A program made the translations under genes and the position numbers. Of a stretch of DNA of 6,202 nucleotides, positions 1-6,202 are shown piece by piece; position 1 is the first letter of the stretch, and every line of letters starts with the position of its first letter. Below the pieces are notes generated by a model that did not search any database, was not told the origin of the DNA, and saw only the letters and a list, made by a program, of their open reading frames with translations. The DNA is from Deltaproteobacteria bacterium (GTDB taxonomy: Bacteria; Myxococcota_A; UBA796). The stretch covers positions 1 to 6,202 of the forward strand of contig PALY01000107.1 in the NCBI GenBank assembly GCA_002707085.1. The letters run 5' to 3'.

Positions 1-143
1 TCCGCATCGGCGTCCGCATCGGCGTCCGCATCGGCGTCCGCATCCGCATCCGCATCGGCGTCCGCATCCGCATCGGCGTCAGTATCCGCGTCTGCGTCCG
101 AATCGGCATCGGCGTCCGCATCCGCATCCGCGTCCGCATCGGC
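1..143. repeat. In-frame 6/12-bp tandem repeat encoding (Ala-Asp)n
   Basis: On the + strand the block is built of the hexamers tccgca and tcggcg and close variants. The 12-mer tccgcatcggcg is perfect three times in the first 36 bases. The end nearest the start codon is more degenerate, and the array continues past the left edge. Because the unit is a multiple of three, gain or loss of units changes linker length without shifting the frame. Confidence 0.9.
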
Positions 144-224
144 GGGGGCGGTGGTTCCAGTGTCTTCCGCTTTTGTGGCACATGCAGCGAAGATACAGGC
201 CATCAACAGTGTTTGGTATGTCAT
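1..224 (-). CDS. Lipoprotein with Asp-Ala repeat linker (partial, C-terminus outside window)
   Basis: Reads leftward from ATG at 224 and is still open at the left edge (74 codons seen). The start is preceded by GGAG with a 5-nt gap, and an in-frame TAA lies a few codons upstream, so it is the only sensible start. Residues 1-15 ([15 protein letters not shown]) form a short hydrophobic leader ending in a lipobox-like FAAC; Cys15 would be lipidated and the protein anchored in a membrane. The n-region has no Lys or Arg and Phe sits at -3, so the lipobox is not ideal. After a short Thr/Ala/Glu stretch, residues 28-74 are 23 X-Asp dipeptides (21 Ala-Asp, one Ser-Asp, one Thr-Asp). Such acidic low-complexity linkers often follow the lipid anchor of surface proteins in Myxococcota-type genomes and hold a folded domain away from the membrane. 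The functional domain is outside the window, so no function is assigned. Confidence 0.75.
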   Translation of the reverse strand, partial: MTYQTLLMACIFAACATKAEDTGTTAPADADADADADADADSDADADTDADADADADADADADADADADADADA

Positions 225-326
225 GGGCGCTCCAGCAGGAGTTTAGTTGCGGAAGTCTTTAAAAGGTTCCGAAGGTTTCGCTGTTCGTAACCGCTACGGC
301 AGCAGTGGGTTGGCAGGCCATCGTGC
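225..326. other. Divergent intergenic region
   Basis: About 100 bp separate the leftward lipoprotein gene from the rightward SnoaL-like gene, so promoters for both should lie here or just inside the genes. The Shine-Dalgarno of the lipoprotein gene (GGAG on the - strand) is at 230-233. No convincing -35/-10 pair or sigma54 -24/-12 element was found by eye. Confidence 0.5.
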
Positions 327-872
327 ATGCGCTCAGGAATGTTGTGTACTTTGCTGTTTGAAATGTTGGAAAACACGAGACAGGCGTTATCTGAGGGTCT
401 CAACAATGGGGTGTGTACGGTGGAACGACAGGAAATGATTGCTGCCCAGGAATCCTGGGGCCGCGGTGTGGTTGAGATTGGCGCTAAGGCAACGTGGGAA
501 GAGGCGTATGAGCATGCCGTGTCTCATGTAAAGAGCCACTACGTACTCGATGGCAGTTTATTGTTCGGCCCTACAAAAGCAGCCAAGCAGCAGTTCAGGA
601 ATACGCTCAAGTCTGCAGTTTCTTACTTTGTTGGAAGAGATGAAGACTTTGCTGAAGATGGTGGATTCGCACTTGAACCATGGGTTTCAGTTCGTTTCGA
701 AAACACGGGTTGTGTGTCCCAAGGTGATGTGGGAATCGCGATGGGGAACTACTTTTTTGAGCAACAAGATGGAACCGAACTCAAGGTTGAGTATTCCTTT
801 GTCTATGTGCGAGATGCGCAAGGCGCTTTGAAGATTCAACTTCACCATTCAGCTTTGCCATATGGTGGTTGA
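327..872 (+). CDS. SnoaL/NTF2-like fold protein (family often annotated 'phosphoribosyl-AMP cyclohydrolase')
   Basis: 181 aa. Residues about 34-179 resemble a family of small proteins with an NTF2/SnoaL-like cone fold that databases frequently label phosphoribosyl-AMP cyclohydrolase or CaMKII-association-domain-like. Recognisable motifs are AQESWGRGVVEIG (40-52), LLFGPTKAAKQQFR (78-91), AVSYFVG (97-103), GFALEPWVSVRFEN (113-126), AMGNYFF (138-144), KVEYSFVYV (153-161) and LHHSALPY (172-179). The HisI zinc and catalytic signatures are not seen, so a histidine-biosynthesis role is not supported; the substrate or ligand is unknown. Known relatives, as I recall them, often carry an N-terminal signal peptide. 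Here the N-terminus (MRSGMLCTLLFEMLENTRQ) is only weakly hydrophobic. The ATG at 327 lacks a strong Shine-Dalgarno, and GTG at 411 or ATG at 435 would still keep the whole conserved domain, so the start is uncertain. It appears to stand alone. Confidence 0.75.
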   Translation: MRSGMLCTLLFEMLENTRQALSEGLNNGVCTVERQEMIAAQESWGRGVVEIGAKATWEEAYEHAVSHVKSHYVLDGSLLFGPTKAAKQQFRNTLKSAVSYFVGRDEDFAEDGGFALEPWVSVRFENTGCVSQGDVGIAMGNYFFEQQDGTELKVEYSFVYVRDAQGALKIQLHHSALPYGG

Positions 873-1056
873 AGTCGGGTAGACCTTCTGTGTGAAGTCA
901 GAGCGGTGTCGATGGCAAACAGGTTTCCATGACCGTTCAGTTCATGAGGGTCCGTCCTGTACCATTGTGGATGTGTAATTTTCGATAACGAGGAACAGTT
1001 GAAGATGTACTGCGATGCTTGTCTATTGGTGGGTTTGGCTTTGTATCGGAAGTTTC
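873..1056. other. Intergenic region between SnoaL-like and exported-protein genes
   Basis: 184 bp with no supported gene. It must hold the end of the SnoaL-like transcript and probably the promoter of the downstream gene. A 5-bp inverted repeat (catga ... tcatg) lies around 928-946 but has no T-run and is not called a terminator. No clear promoter hexamer pair was seen. The Shine-Dalgarno for the next gene, GGAAG, is at 1048-1052. Confidence 0.4.
1048..1052 (+). promoter_or_regulatory. Ribosome binding site that decides the 1057 start
   Basis: GGAAG followed by TTTC and ATG at 1057. No comparable motif precedes the longer in-frame ATG at 1015, so the shorter protein with a clean signal peptide is preferred. 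Confidence 0.6.
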
Positions 1057-1707
1057 ATGTTTGAACGTACAAGGCAAAGGTGGATGCTGCGCCTGGTATT
1101 GCTACCCCTGCTTTGGAGTTTCGGTGCCAACGTTTGCGTAGGCGCTTCATCGGTTGCGGTACCAAAAGCCGGCGTCTACGACGATTTCCAGTCGGTGCAG
1201 GATGGGTTGCCATCCCGCGAACTTCCCGCACGTTTGAAGCAATACACCCATCATGTGGTGGGGTTTTTCCGATCCACAAAGGTACAGCTGTACCAACTGG
1301 ACCTCGATCGGCATCAAGCGCGCTCGATGGGTTCAATATTTGCGTTGAGTGATGGGGTTCAACTGTATCTTTACCCGAGTTTTCCAAGCCCAGTGAAGCG
1401 CTTTAGCAACTATGTTCCGGTGGAACCGATAGGCCCGTATTTGTACGGAAAGACGGTTGCGGTATCAAACATTCCTTCTGGCGAGGGCCAGCGTGCGAAG
1501 GAGTCTTTGGTCGAGTTGCTGTACGACACTCGGTCAGGTCGCTTCTCTACGCTAAACCTAAGGAACTTGAGGGCCATCATTGTGGATGATGCGGAATTGG
1601 CGGCACAGTTTGAAAGTGAAAGCAGAAAGCGTAGAAAGCTAAAGTCGTATCTACAGCAGTACACGAGTCGAAACGCGAGCAGTGCTTCTTCGAAACAAGC
1701 TCCGTAG
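1057..1707 (+). CDS. Exported protein of unknown function
   Basis: 216 aa from ATG 1057, chosen because GGAAG lies 4 nt upstream and because it gives a normal signal peptide: basic n-region (residues 1-12, FERTRQRWMLR), hydrophobic core LVLLPLLW, and a likely cleavage after VGA at residue 30. A longer in-frame ATG at 1015 adds 14 residues that spoil the signal peptide; ATG 1084 is also possible. The mature part begins with a YDDFQSVQDGLPS segment, has a Gly- and aromatic-rich middle (GSIFALSDGVQLYLYPSF, 92-109; IGPYLYGKTVAV, 125-136), and ends with a charged region containing DDAELAAQFESESRKRRKLKSYLQQY (177-202). The layout (short 'D-F' opening, a 'F-SDG-x-LY' strand, 'D-x-ELAAQFE...KRRKLKSYL' tail) reminds me of secreted hypothetical proteins more common in Bacteroidota, but I cannot name a family. 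There is no second membrane segment and no lipobox, so a periplasmic or secreted location is expected. Confidence 0.75.
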   Translation: MFERTRQRWMLRLVLLPLLWSFGANVCVGASSVAVPKAGVYDDFQSVQDGLPSRELPARLKQYTHHVVGFFRSTKVQLYQLDLDRHQARSMGSIFALSDGVQLYLYPSFPSPVKRFSNYVPVEPIGPYLYGKTVAVSNIPSGEGQRAKESLVELLYDTRSGRFSTLNLRNLRAIIVDDAELAAQFESESRKRRKLKSYLQQYTSRNASSASSKQAP

Positions 1708-1714
1708 CGTCTAT

Positions 1715-2557
1715 TTAGGCGTCTTGTTTTTCGTAGATCAGCATCGTGAATTCAGTTTCGTTGTTTTCAAGACACCGCTGTCGTGCGTCTCCGCCTTGCA
1801 TGGATTTGGCGTAATTCCACCACCGTGCAGTCCAGGACCACAGGGGTAGGGACCACCGGAGCAGTACGTCTCGAGGCCGGCCCAAGTGAATCCATGGGGT
1901 GAGGTTTTTTGTCTCGGTGCGAACAAGGCCGGCCTTTGTGGCGTATTTGTCGAGTGTAGACAAGGGCAGGACGCTTGGTGTCAGCCAATTGGACCGATAT
2001 CTGTTGAGATGTTTTGAGGGTGGTTTTTCCGTCGTACAGATGTCGTCGATGATGACCAATCTTCCGCCCGGTGGAAGCAATTGTCCTACTTGTTGGAAGA
2101 ATTGATCCGGTGCTGCTGCGTGGGCAAATGCTTCGATTGCGAAAGCAAACTCACACTGGGGCAATAGGCTGGCGGCTTTGTGAAAGTCACCGCTTTGAAT
2201 GCGAATCTGCGAGTCATTTGTTGTGTGGATTTGATGCTTATTCAGCGTGCCTATCGTCAGTCCTTCAAGCTGAGTATCTGTTGATAGTCGATTCCGTAAA
2301 TAGAGAAGCGCGGAGCCAACCCCACAGCCCAGATCTGCCACTCGGGTGATCGGAATGGGTGTGTCCTGAATGGCTTTATAGATCAAGTCATGAGCCACGT
2401 TCATTGCGTCTTCGACAGTGTTTACACCTTCAGGCCACAATGCGATGTGGATGGCTGATGAGCCGCCATCGCTTCCAAGAAGAAGAAAGGAAGATGTGTT
2501 TTGTTCGTAGTAGCGAGCAACACGATTTGTGTGATGGGGTGCTTTGTCGGCCGTCAT
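1715..2557 (-). CDS. Class I SAM-dependent methyltransferase (UbiE / sterol-tocopherol MT-like)
   Basis: 280 aa, about the usual length for small-molecule methyltransferases of this group. The N-terminal RYYEQNTSSFLLLG ... AIHIALW (15-41) resembles the 'YYD-x-x-T-x-x-(F/Y)L-x-x-G ... H-x-x-(L/G)W' opening of the gamma-tocopherol/rebeccamycin-type C- or O-methyltransferases. SAM-binding motif I is VADLGCGVGSALLYL (73-87). GLTIGTLNKHQI (99-110) is the post-I segment, SGDF (122-125) the acidic loop, IEAFAHA (141-147) the motif IV region, and LLPPGGRLVIIDDI (160-173) the strand following the 'PGG' turn. The Trp-rich C-terminal part (W222, W235, W240, W242, W246, W247) is probably the substrate cap. 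The acceptor is unknown. The gene starts 86 bp after the kinase on the same strand with no clear terminator between, so it may be the third gene of that unit, though its own Shine-Dalgarno is weak. It is convergent with the exported-protein gene (7-bp gap). Confidence 0.85.
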   Translation of the reverse strand: MTADKAPHHTNRVARYYEQNTSSFLLLGSDGGSSAIHIALWPEGVNTVEDAMNVAHDLIYKAIQDTPIPITRVADLGCGVGSALLYLRNRLSTDTQLEGLTIGTLNKHQIHTTNDSQIRIQSGDFHKAASLLPQCEFAFAIEAFAHAAAPDQFFQQVGQLLPPGGRLVIIDDICTTEKPPSKHLNRYRSNWLTPSVLPLSTLDKYATKAGLVRTETKNLTPWIHLGRPRDVLLRWSLPLWSWTARWWNYAKSMQGGDARQRCLENNETEFTMLIYEKQDA

Positions 2558-2643
2558 GGAATGATTCTTTTGGAACTCAGTTCTGGTGTGCTGGATTCAG
2601 CATTCAGTCAGTTTAGCTGTTCGGTATTAATATTTTTGAGTCT
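2558..2643. other. Gap between kinase and methyltransferase genes
   Basis: 86 bp. After the kinase TGA the transcribed strand is AT-rich (caaaaatattaatacc) but has no GC-rich hairpin with a following T-run, so read-through into the methyltransferase is plausible. An 11-nt gaactcagttc mini-palindrome on the + strand is too small to call. The AT-rich patch could also hold a promoter for the methyltransferase, but no -35/-10 pair stands out. Confidence 0.4.
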
Positions 2644-4977
2644 TCAGGACTGCTTGTTCTGTGGGAGGAGTGAATCCGTGACCAGTCTGAACCCGACGCT
2701 GCTTGAGCGGAAGTGGGGTGGCATACCGCGCCTGCCTGCACACCGGAGTTCGTCAATGTCATCATTCCAGCTTCCGCCCCGAACGACAATTTGGCCTTCT
2801 GAGAAAGTGGATCCAGTCCACTCTCGGACACCTCCAGCCATGTCCATGCATCCGTACACGGAACAATCGGTCGAGTATTGGCCTACCGGGTGAAGGCCCG
2901 GGACTCCGGTCCGAGAGCGCCGCATGTGTGCGAATGTGGGGTCAAAAGAAGACCCCCAAGGGAATGCTCTGGCATCGACGCCTCGGGCTGCTTTTTCCCA
3001 TTCTTCTTCAGTCGGCAGCCGGCATAATCGTCCTTGTTGTTCGCTTATCCACGCAGCGAATGCGCTTACATCTTCAATGTTGACAGCAACGACGGGCCAT
3101 TGGGGATCCCAGTCAGGGGGCAAGAGCCATTGATCGTCCTTGCGGGTCCAGTAGGGCCGGAAGTTACCGTACAAGCCCGCTTCACCGGGTACATGTACCG
3201 ATGCTTCTTCTACGCTGATGGATTGGAGAAACTCCAGGTACTGGGCGCTACTTACACATGTTTTCATCATGAAAAAGTCGCGAACGGTGGGGCTGCATGA
3301 TTCGACAGCTTCTTTGGCCAAGGGGTCTCCCCCGGAACTGAAGGTGCGCATGGGGCCTCGCCCACCGGCTTTCCAGGCCACTTGGCGGGCAATGGGATCT
3401 CCGCCCATCTGGAAAGAACCTCCAGGAACATAGACCCAATCGGGTCCAACTTCGGCTGTGGTGTGCCCTTTCAAGCTTCCACGGTGATGTTCTCTGCGCT
3501 TCAGGGATACCGGGTACCGGATGGGCGCTTTTCCGGGTGATTGAATGGTGAAGATCCAGGAACCTGGGTCCATTTCATATCGTTCAAGTGGAAGTGTGGT
3601 CTCTTCCAGTAAGAAGGGTTGAAGTTGTCGGTCTATTTCTTGAAAGCCTTCGATGCGCACGGAAGCATTTGTCTCTGTTGACTCGAGTGAGACAGAGGCG
3701 GCCCCTTCTAGTAGTCGCGTATATTTTCCGTCGTCGAATTTGCGGATCCGTTTGAGTGAAACCTCGATCTCTCCTGTGGCCGAACAGGCTTCCATCCGGC
3801 GAAACCGGAGCCACCATAGCTCTGCCATCAAGCTGTGGGCATCGTGGTTGTCGGGGAAAAGTGTCAGTGCTTGAAGGGTTTCTTCGACCGCTTTGACCCA
3901 GGTCTGTTCTTGTTGAACCATGAGTGAACTGAGTCGATCTTCAGCATCCCACAGGGGTCGCTTTTGGATTGCGGGAGCCGAGTCTGGAATCTTGGTTCGT
4001 TGAATAGAGACCACTCGGATTTCGTCCTGCAGCCGTTCCTGGATGTCTTGGTATTCGTCCAGCAGGGTTCGGCCATGGGATGTCAGCTCTGCTGACTCGT
4101 TCATCCGACGGGACCGTTCAGAGTGACCGGTAAGGAAGGAATGTAGAGATTGATCGACAGAAGTCACAGTTGGCCGTTTACTGGGTTGATTGCTCAGGCA
4201 GGCGAGTATCAGAGAGCCGAGTTCTTCATCCACTCCATCGGGTAGGGTGGGAGGTTTTTCGGTTCGCCATCGCTGGATTGCTTCACCGACGGACTCCTTT
4301 GGGATGATGCTGCGAATGGGTGTCCCAAACATGATTTCCCAAGCAATCGCAGCCCAGGAATACAGGTCTGTTTTTGGTGTAGGCGCTTTCCCGTTCAGAA
4401 GTTCGGGTGCAGCATACCCAGGATGTCCTGTGAAGCTGGAGTCTGCGTTTTTGGTTCCTCCCCAGTCCATCACGTAAACCTCACGTTGGTTTCCAATGGC
4501 GATGTTGCGCGGGTGGATGTCTCCATGACACACATTCTTTTCGTGGGCGTGTCCCAGTGTTTGAACGATGCTGTGAAGGATTGTCCAGCGTTGCTCTTGG
4601 GTGAAGTCGTCCCTGTCGATGTCCGCTAGTGTCGTGGTAGGGGCGAGTTGAAAGGTGACACAGACTTGCTCTCCAAGTTTGATTACACGATGGACTGGTA
4701 GCACCCCAGGGCACTCCAAGGCTGCGGTGACTTGTGCCTCTTTTAGGATGGCGGCAGCGGCATTTGGCCCGCCATCGGCGCGACTGATTTTTGCCGCAAC
4801 GGTTCTGCCCAGGGAAGTGTCTTCCGCTTCGTACACCCATCCTGTACCGCCCCGTCCAATACAGCGTTTGGGGCTGAGTCCTATGCCTGAGGGGAAAGGG
4901 GGGGCTTCCATAGGGTTTGGGTCCAAGGTCCCAATTCCTGGCACCATAGACTCTAGTAATTGTTCGAATTCACTCAC
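2644..4977 (-). CDS. Ser/Thr protein kinase with PEGA-like and C-terminal FGE-like (sulfatase-modifying-factor) domain
   Basis: 777 aa from GTG 4977. This start overlaps the end of the upstream gene by 8 bp and has GGGAGG 6 nt before it. A longer ATG start at 5061 would overlap by 92 bp and is less likely. Kinase domain, about residues 34-285: glycine loop GRGGTGWVY (41-49), VAAK Lys63, helix C Glu80, catalytic loop HGDIHPRN (151-158; Asp153, Asn158), metal-binding Asp171 in DWG, APE 190-192, helix-F Asp204, Arg268. Helical linker with a TPR-like repeat around 360-395, then a PEGA-like beta domain about 402-495 (GEIEVSL ... [17 protein letters not shown]). FGE-like domain about 512-766: [27 protein letters not shown] (654-666), [15 protein letters not shown] (712-720), RGGSW (733-737), VGFRLV (761-766). 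No membrane segment is seen, so it is cytoplasmic. Invariant catalytic residues are present, so it is probably active, although the loop is HGD-I-H rather than HRD-L-K. The FGE part lacks the redox cysteine site and probably binds rather than catalyses. Confidence 0.93.
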   Translation of the reverse strand: MSEFEQLLESMVPGIGTLDPNPMEAPPFPSGIGLSPKRCIGRGGTGWVYEAEDTSLGRTVAAKISRADGGPNAAAAILKEAQVTAALECPGVLPVHRVIKLGEQVCVTFQLAPTTTLADIDRDDFTQEQRWTILHSIVQTLGHAHEKNVCHGDIHPRNIAIGNQREVYVMDWGGTKNADSSFTGHPGYAAPELLNGKAPTPKTDLYSWAAIAWEIMFGTPIRSIIPKESVGEAIQRWRTEKPPTLPDGVDEELGSLILACLSNQPSKRPTVTSVDQSLHSFLTGHSERSRRMNESAELTSHGRTLLDEYQDIQERLQDEIRVVSIQRTKIPDSAPAIQKRPLWDAEDRLSSLMVQQEQTWVKAVEETLQALTLFPDNHDAHSLMAELWWLRFRRMEACSATGEIEVSLKRIRKFDDGKYTRLLEGAASVSLESTETNASVRIEGFQEIDRQLQPFLLEETTLPLERYEMDPGSWIFTIQSPGKAPIRYPVSLKRREHHRGSLKGHTTAEVGPDWVYVPGGSFQMGGDPIARQVAWKAGGRGPMRTFSSGGDPLAKEAVESCSPTVRDFFMMKTCVSSAQYLEFLQSISVEEASVHVPGEAGLYGNFRPYWTRKDDQWLLPPDWDPQWPVVAVNIEDVSAFAAWISEQQGRLCRLPTEEEWEKAARGVDARAFPWGSSFDPTFAHMRRSRTGVPGLHPVGQYSTDCSVYGCMDMAGGVREWTGSTFSEGQIVVRGGSWNDDIDELRCAGRRGMPPHFRSSSVGFRLVTDSLLPQNKQS

Positions 4978-6202
4978 CGTCGGCCTCCCATCGTTGAAGG
5001 AGTCGGTGCAGCCATTGTCGGGAGACCCCAAGTGTTTTTGCGGCTTTGGAGCGGTTCCCATCGCACGCTGCCAATGCAGCGAGCACTTTTTGTTTTTGGA
5101 ATCGCTCGGTGGCTACGGCCAGTTTGGTGGACTCTTCTTCGGCAGTGTCCAGGCCTCTGAGCGGAAAGTGACTGGGTAGAAGTTCTGTATCTGAAGACCT
5201 CATACAGTGGGCGACAGCTACACGAATGCTGTTTTCCAGTTCCCGAACATTGCCAGGCCATGGTCTTGCGGCGAGTAGGGCGAGTGTTTCACTTGAAAAT
5301 GTCAATGCTGGGGCTTCTGGAAGAGACTCCAAGGCCCGTTGTAGTAGATGGTCGGCCAGTACAGGCACATCCTCTAAACGTTCACGCAGTGGTGGGATTC
5401 TCAAGACGCATGCAGCAAGGCGGTAATACAAGTCTTCCCGAAATTCTCCAAGTTCGGTGTCGAGTGGCCTGTGTGTGGCGGCAACGATTCTGCCCGTAAA
5501 ATGCATGGGTTCAGCGCCTCCGACTTTTTCGTAGGTGCCTTCCTGTAGCAGTCGAAGGAGTTTGACCTGCAATCGAGGTTCTAGCTCTCCCGCTTCGTCC
5601 AGAAATAGGGTGCCGCCTTGCGCCCGAGAGACCAGTCCTTCTTTCGACGTATTGGCGCCCGTGAAAGAGCCTTGTTCGTGTCCAAACAAGATGCTTTCGG
5701 CGAGTTCACTGGGGATGGCCCCACAGTTCACGGGTACAAATGGCCCATCTTTGAGGGCCGACAATCGGTGTACGGCATTGGCAACCACCTCTTTTCCAGT
5801 TCCTGTCTCTCCCAAGATTAGAATGGGCCAGGGCATTTTTGCGAATGCATGAATGCTTCTGGAAAGTTCATCCATGCTCCGGGCTTGGCCGACCATTCCA
5901 GGCACCAAGGGGGCTCGTGGGATCAGGTCATCCCCTTGTGTTGTGGTGACGAAGTATGCGGCCAAAGAACACAAGGCCGTTAGGCGAGCCCGTGTTGTAG
6001 AATCGAACCGTCCGGGTTGATCAGGGTCGTGCAGATAGAGTGCGCCACGTTGGCCAATTGGGAGACAAGCGATGCTTCGCAGCCCATAGGATTGGATGCT
6101 TTCAGATGATGCAAAGCGAGCATCTGCTCGCGCATCGTCTGCCCAAGCGGGACGCCCATTGACAATCACTTCGGCTAAGATCGTCGATGAGATGTCTGAT
6201 GG
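4970..6202 (-). CDS. Sigma54-dependent transcriptional activator, GAF-AAA+-Fis (partial, N-terminus outside window)
   Basis: 410 residues visible, still open at the right edge. Counting from the first visible codon, residues 1-85 are the C-terminal part of a GAF sensor domain ([21 protein letters not shown] ... [21 protein letters not shown] ... GALYLHDP). The AAA+ core follows: Walker A GETGTGKE (131-138), sigma54-contact loop GSFTGA (178-183, usually GAFTGA), Walker B TLFLDE (198-203), FREDLYYRL (254-262), and [10 protein letters not shown] (315-324). The C-terminal Fis-type helix-turn-helix is [15 protein letters not shown]...[19 protein letters not shown] (about 369-405). A GTG at 6169 could be called as a start, but the GAF similarity runs upstream of it to the edge, so the real start is outside. 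Relatives often have an FHA domain before GAF; that cannot be checked here. It acts on RNA polymerase-sigma54 at unknown promoters. It is the upstream partner of the kinase gene, overlapping by 8 bp. Confidence 0.93.
   Translation of the reverse strand, partial: PSDISSTILAEVIVNGRPAWADDARADARFASSESIQSYGLRSIACLPIGQRGALYLHDPDQPGRFDSTTRARLTALCSLAAYFVTTTQGDDLIPRAPLVPGMVGQARSMDELSRSIHAFAKMPWPILILGETGTGKEVVANAVHRLSALKDGPFVPVNCGAIPSELAESILFGHEQGSFTGANTSKEGLVSRAQGGTLFLDEAGELEPRLQVKLLRLLQEGTYEKVGGAEPMHFTGRIVAATHRPLDTELGEFREDLYYRLAACVLRIPPLRERLEDVPVLADHLLQRALESLPEAPALTFSSETLALLAARPWPGNVRELENSIRVAVAHCMRSSDTELLPSHFPLRGLDTAEEESTKLAVATERFQKQKVLAALAACDGNRSKAAKTLGVSRQWLHRLLQRWEADGE
4984..4989 (-). promoter_or_regulatory. 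Ribosome binding site that decides the kinase start
   Basis: GGGAGG on the - strand, 6 nt before GTG at 4977, lying inside the last codons of the sigma54 activator. Together with the 8-bp GTGAGTGA overlap it indicates translational coupling and rules in the GTG start over ATG 5061. Confidence 0.8.

Noticed and set aside
1..145. Possible CRISPR or regulatory repeat array
   Set aside because: There are no spacers; the unit is 6/12 bp and stays in frame inside a signal-peptide-led coding sequence.
173..190. Sigma54-type -24/-12 promoter (TGGCAC ...)
   Set aside because: TGGCAC is present but the -12 TTGC partner is missing at the required spacing, and the site lies inside the lipoprotein coding region.
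1015..1056. Upstream ATG for the exported protein
   Set aside because: It adds a Trp-rich hydrophobic stretch before a complete signal peptide, and GGAAG favours ATG 1057.
1705..1740. Bidirectional terminator between the convergent genes
   Set aside because: The 7-bp gap and flanks show gcgtc ... ggcgtc as a direct rather than inverted similarity, and no stable hairpin with a T-run is seen.
4978..5061. 28-residue N-terminal extension of the kinase from ATG 5061
   Set aside because: It overlaps the Fis domain of the activator by 92 bp, has no better ribosome binding site, and GTG 4977 has GGGAGG at ideal spacing.
4655..5179. 174-aa open frame on the + strand
   Set aside because: It lies antisense to the kinase and activator genes, has no recognisable domain, and is explained as a shadow of their coding frames.
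6167..6169. GTG as the true start of the sigma54 activator
   Set aside because: GAF-like sequence continues in frame upstream to the window edge, so the gene is cut by the window rather than starting here.

Overview
The window looks like a piece of chromosome from a Gram-negative bacterium with myxobacterial-type signalling, most likely Myxococcota or the Bradymonadales group. Three things point there: a lipoprotein with a long Asp-Ala repeat linker, a Ser/Thr kinase of the 'EA-x-x-TA-x-LEHPGI-x-PV / DWG' type fused to a sulfatase-modifying-factor (FGE-like) domain, and a GAF-sigma54-Fis regulator directly upstream of that kinase. Base composition looks close to 50% GC by eye, low for classical myxobacteria, so the assignment is an inference. 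No tRNA, rRNA, CRISPR, transposase, integrase or phage gene was seen.

Left part, 1-1707. A leftward lipoprotein gene runs off the left edge and consists mostly of an in-frame 6/12-bp repeat encoding (Ala-Asp)n. Diverging from it across about 100 bp is a rightward gene for a small SnoaL/NTF2-like protein. A rightward gene for a 216-aa exported protein of unknown function follows.

Right part, 1715-6202. Three leftward genes lie in the order of transcription: a sigma54-dependent activator (5' end outside the window), a 777-aa Ser/Thr kinase with TPR-like, PEGA-like and FGE-like regions, and a class I SAM-dependent methyltransferase. The activator and kinase overlap by 8 bp at GTGAGTGA with a strong Shine-Dalgarno, so they are almost certainly one translationally coupled unit. 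The methyltransferase starts 86 bp after the kinase, with no clear terminator between, and may be co-transcribed. It converges on the exported-protein gene with a 7-bp gap.

A reasonable working model is that the kinase and the sigma54 activator form a signalling pair: the GAF part of the activator senses or receives a signal, and the kinase perhaps modifies it or a shared partner. The target promoters and the methyltransferase substrate cannot be read from the sequence. Nothing here proves an undescribed system. The points most worth a second look are the altered kinase catalytic loop, the FGE-like domain without the catalytic cysteine site and with a duplicated GGDP motif, and the Asp-Ala lipoprotein.
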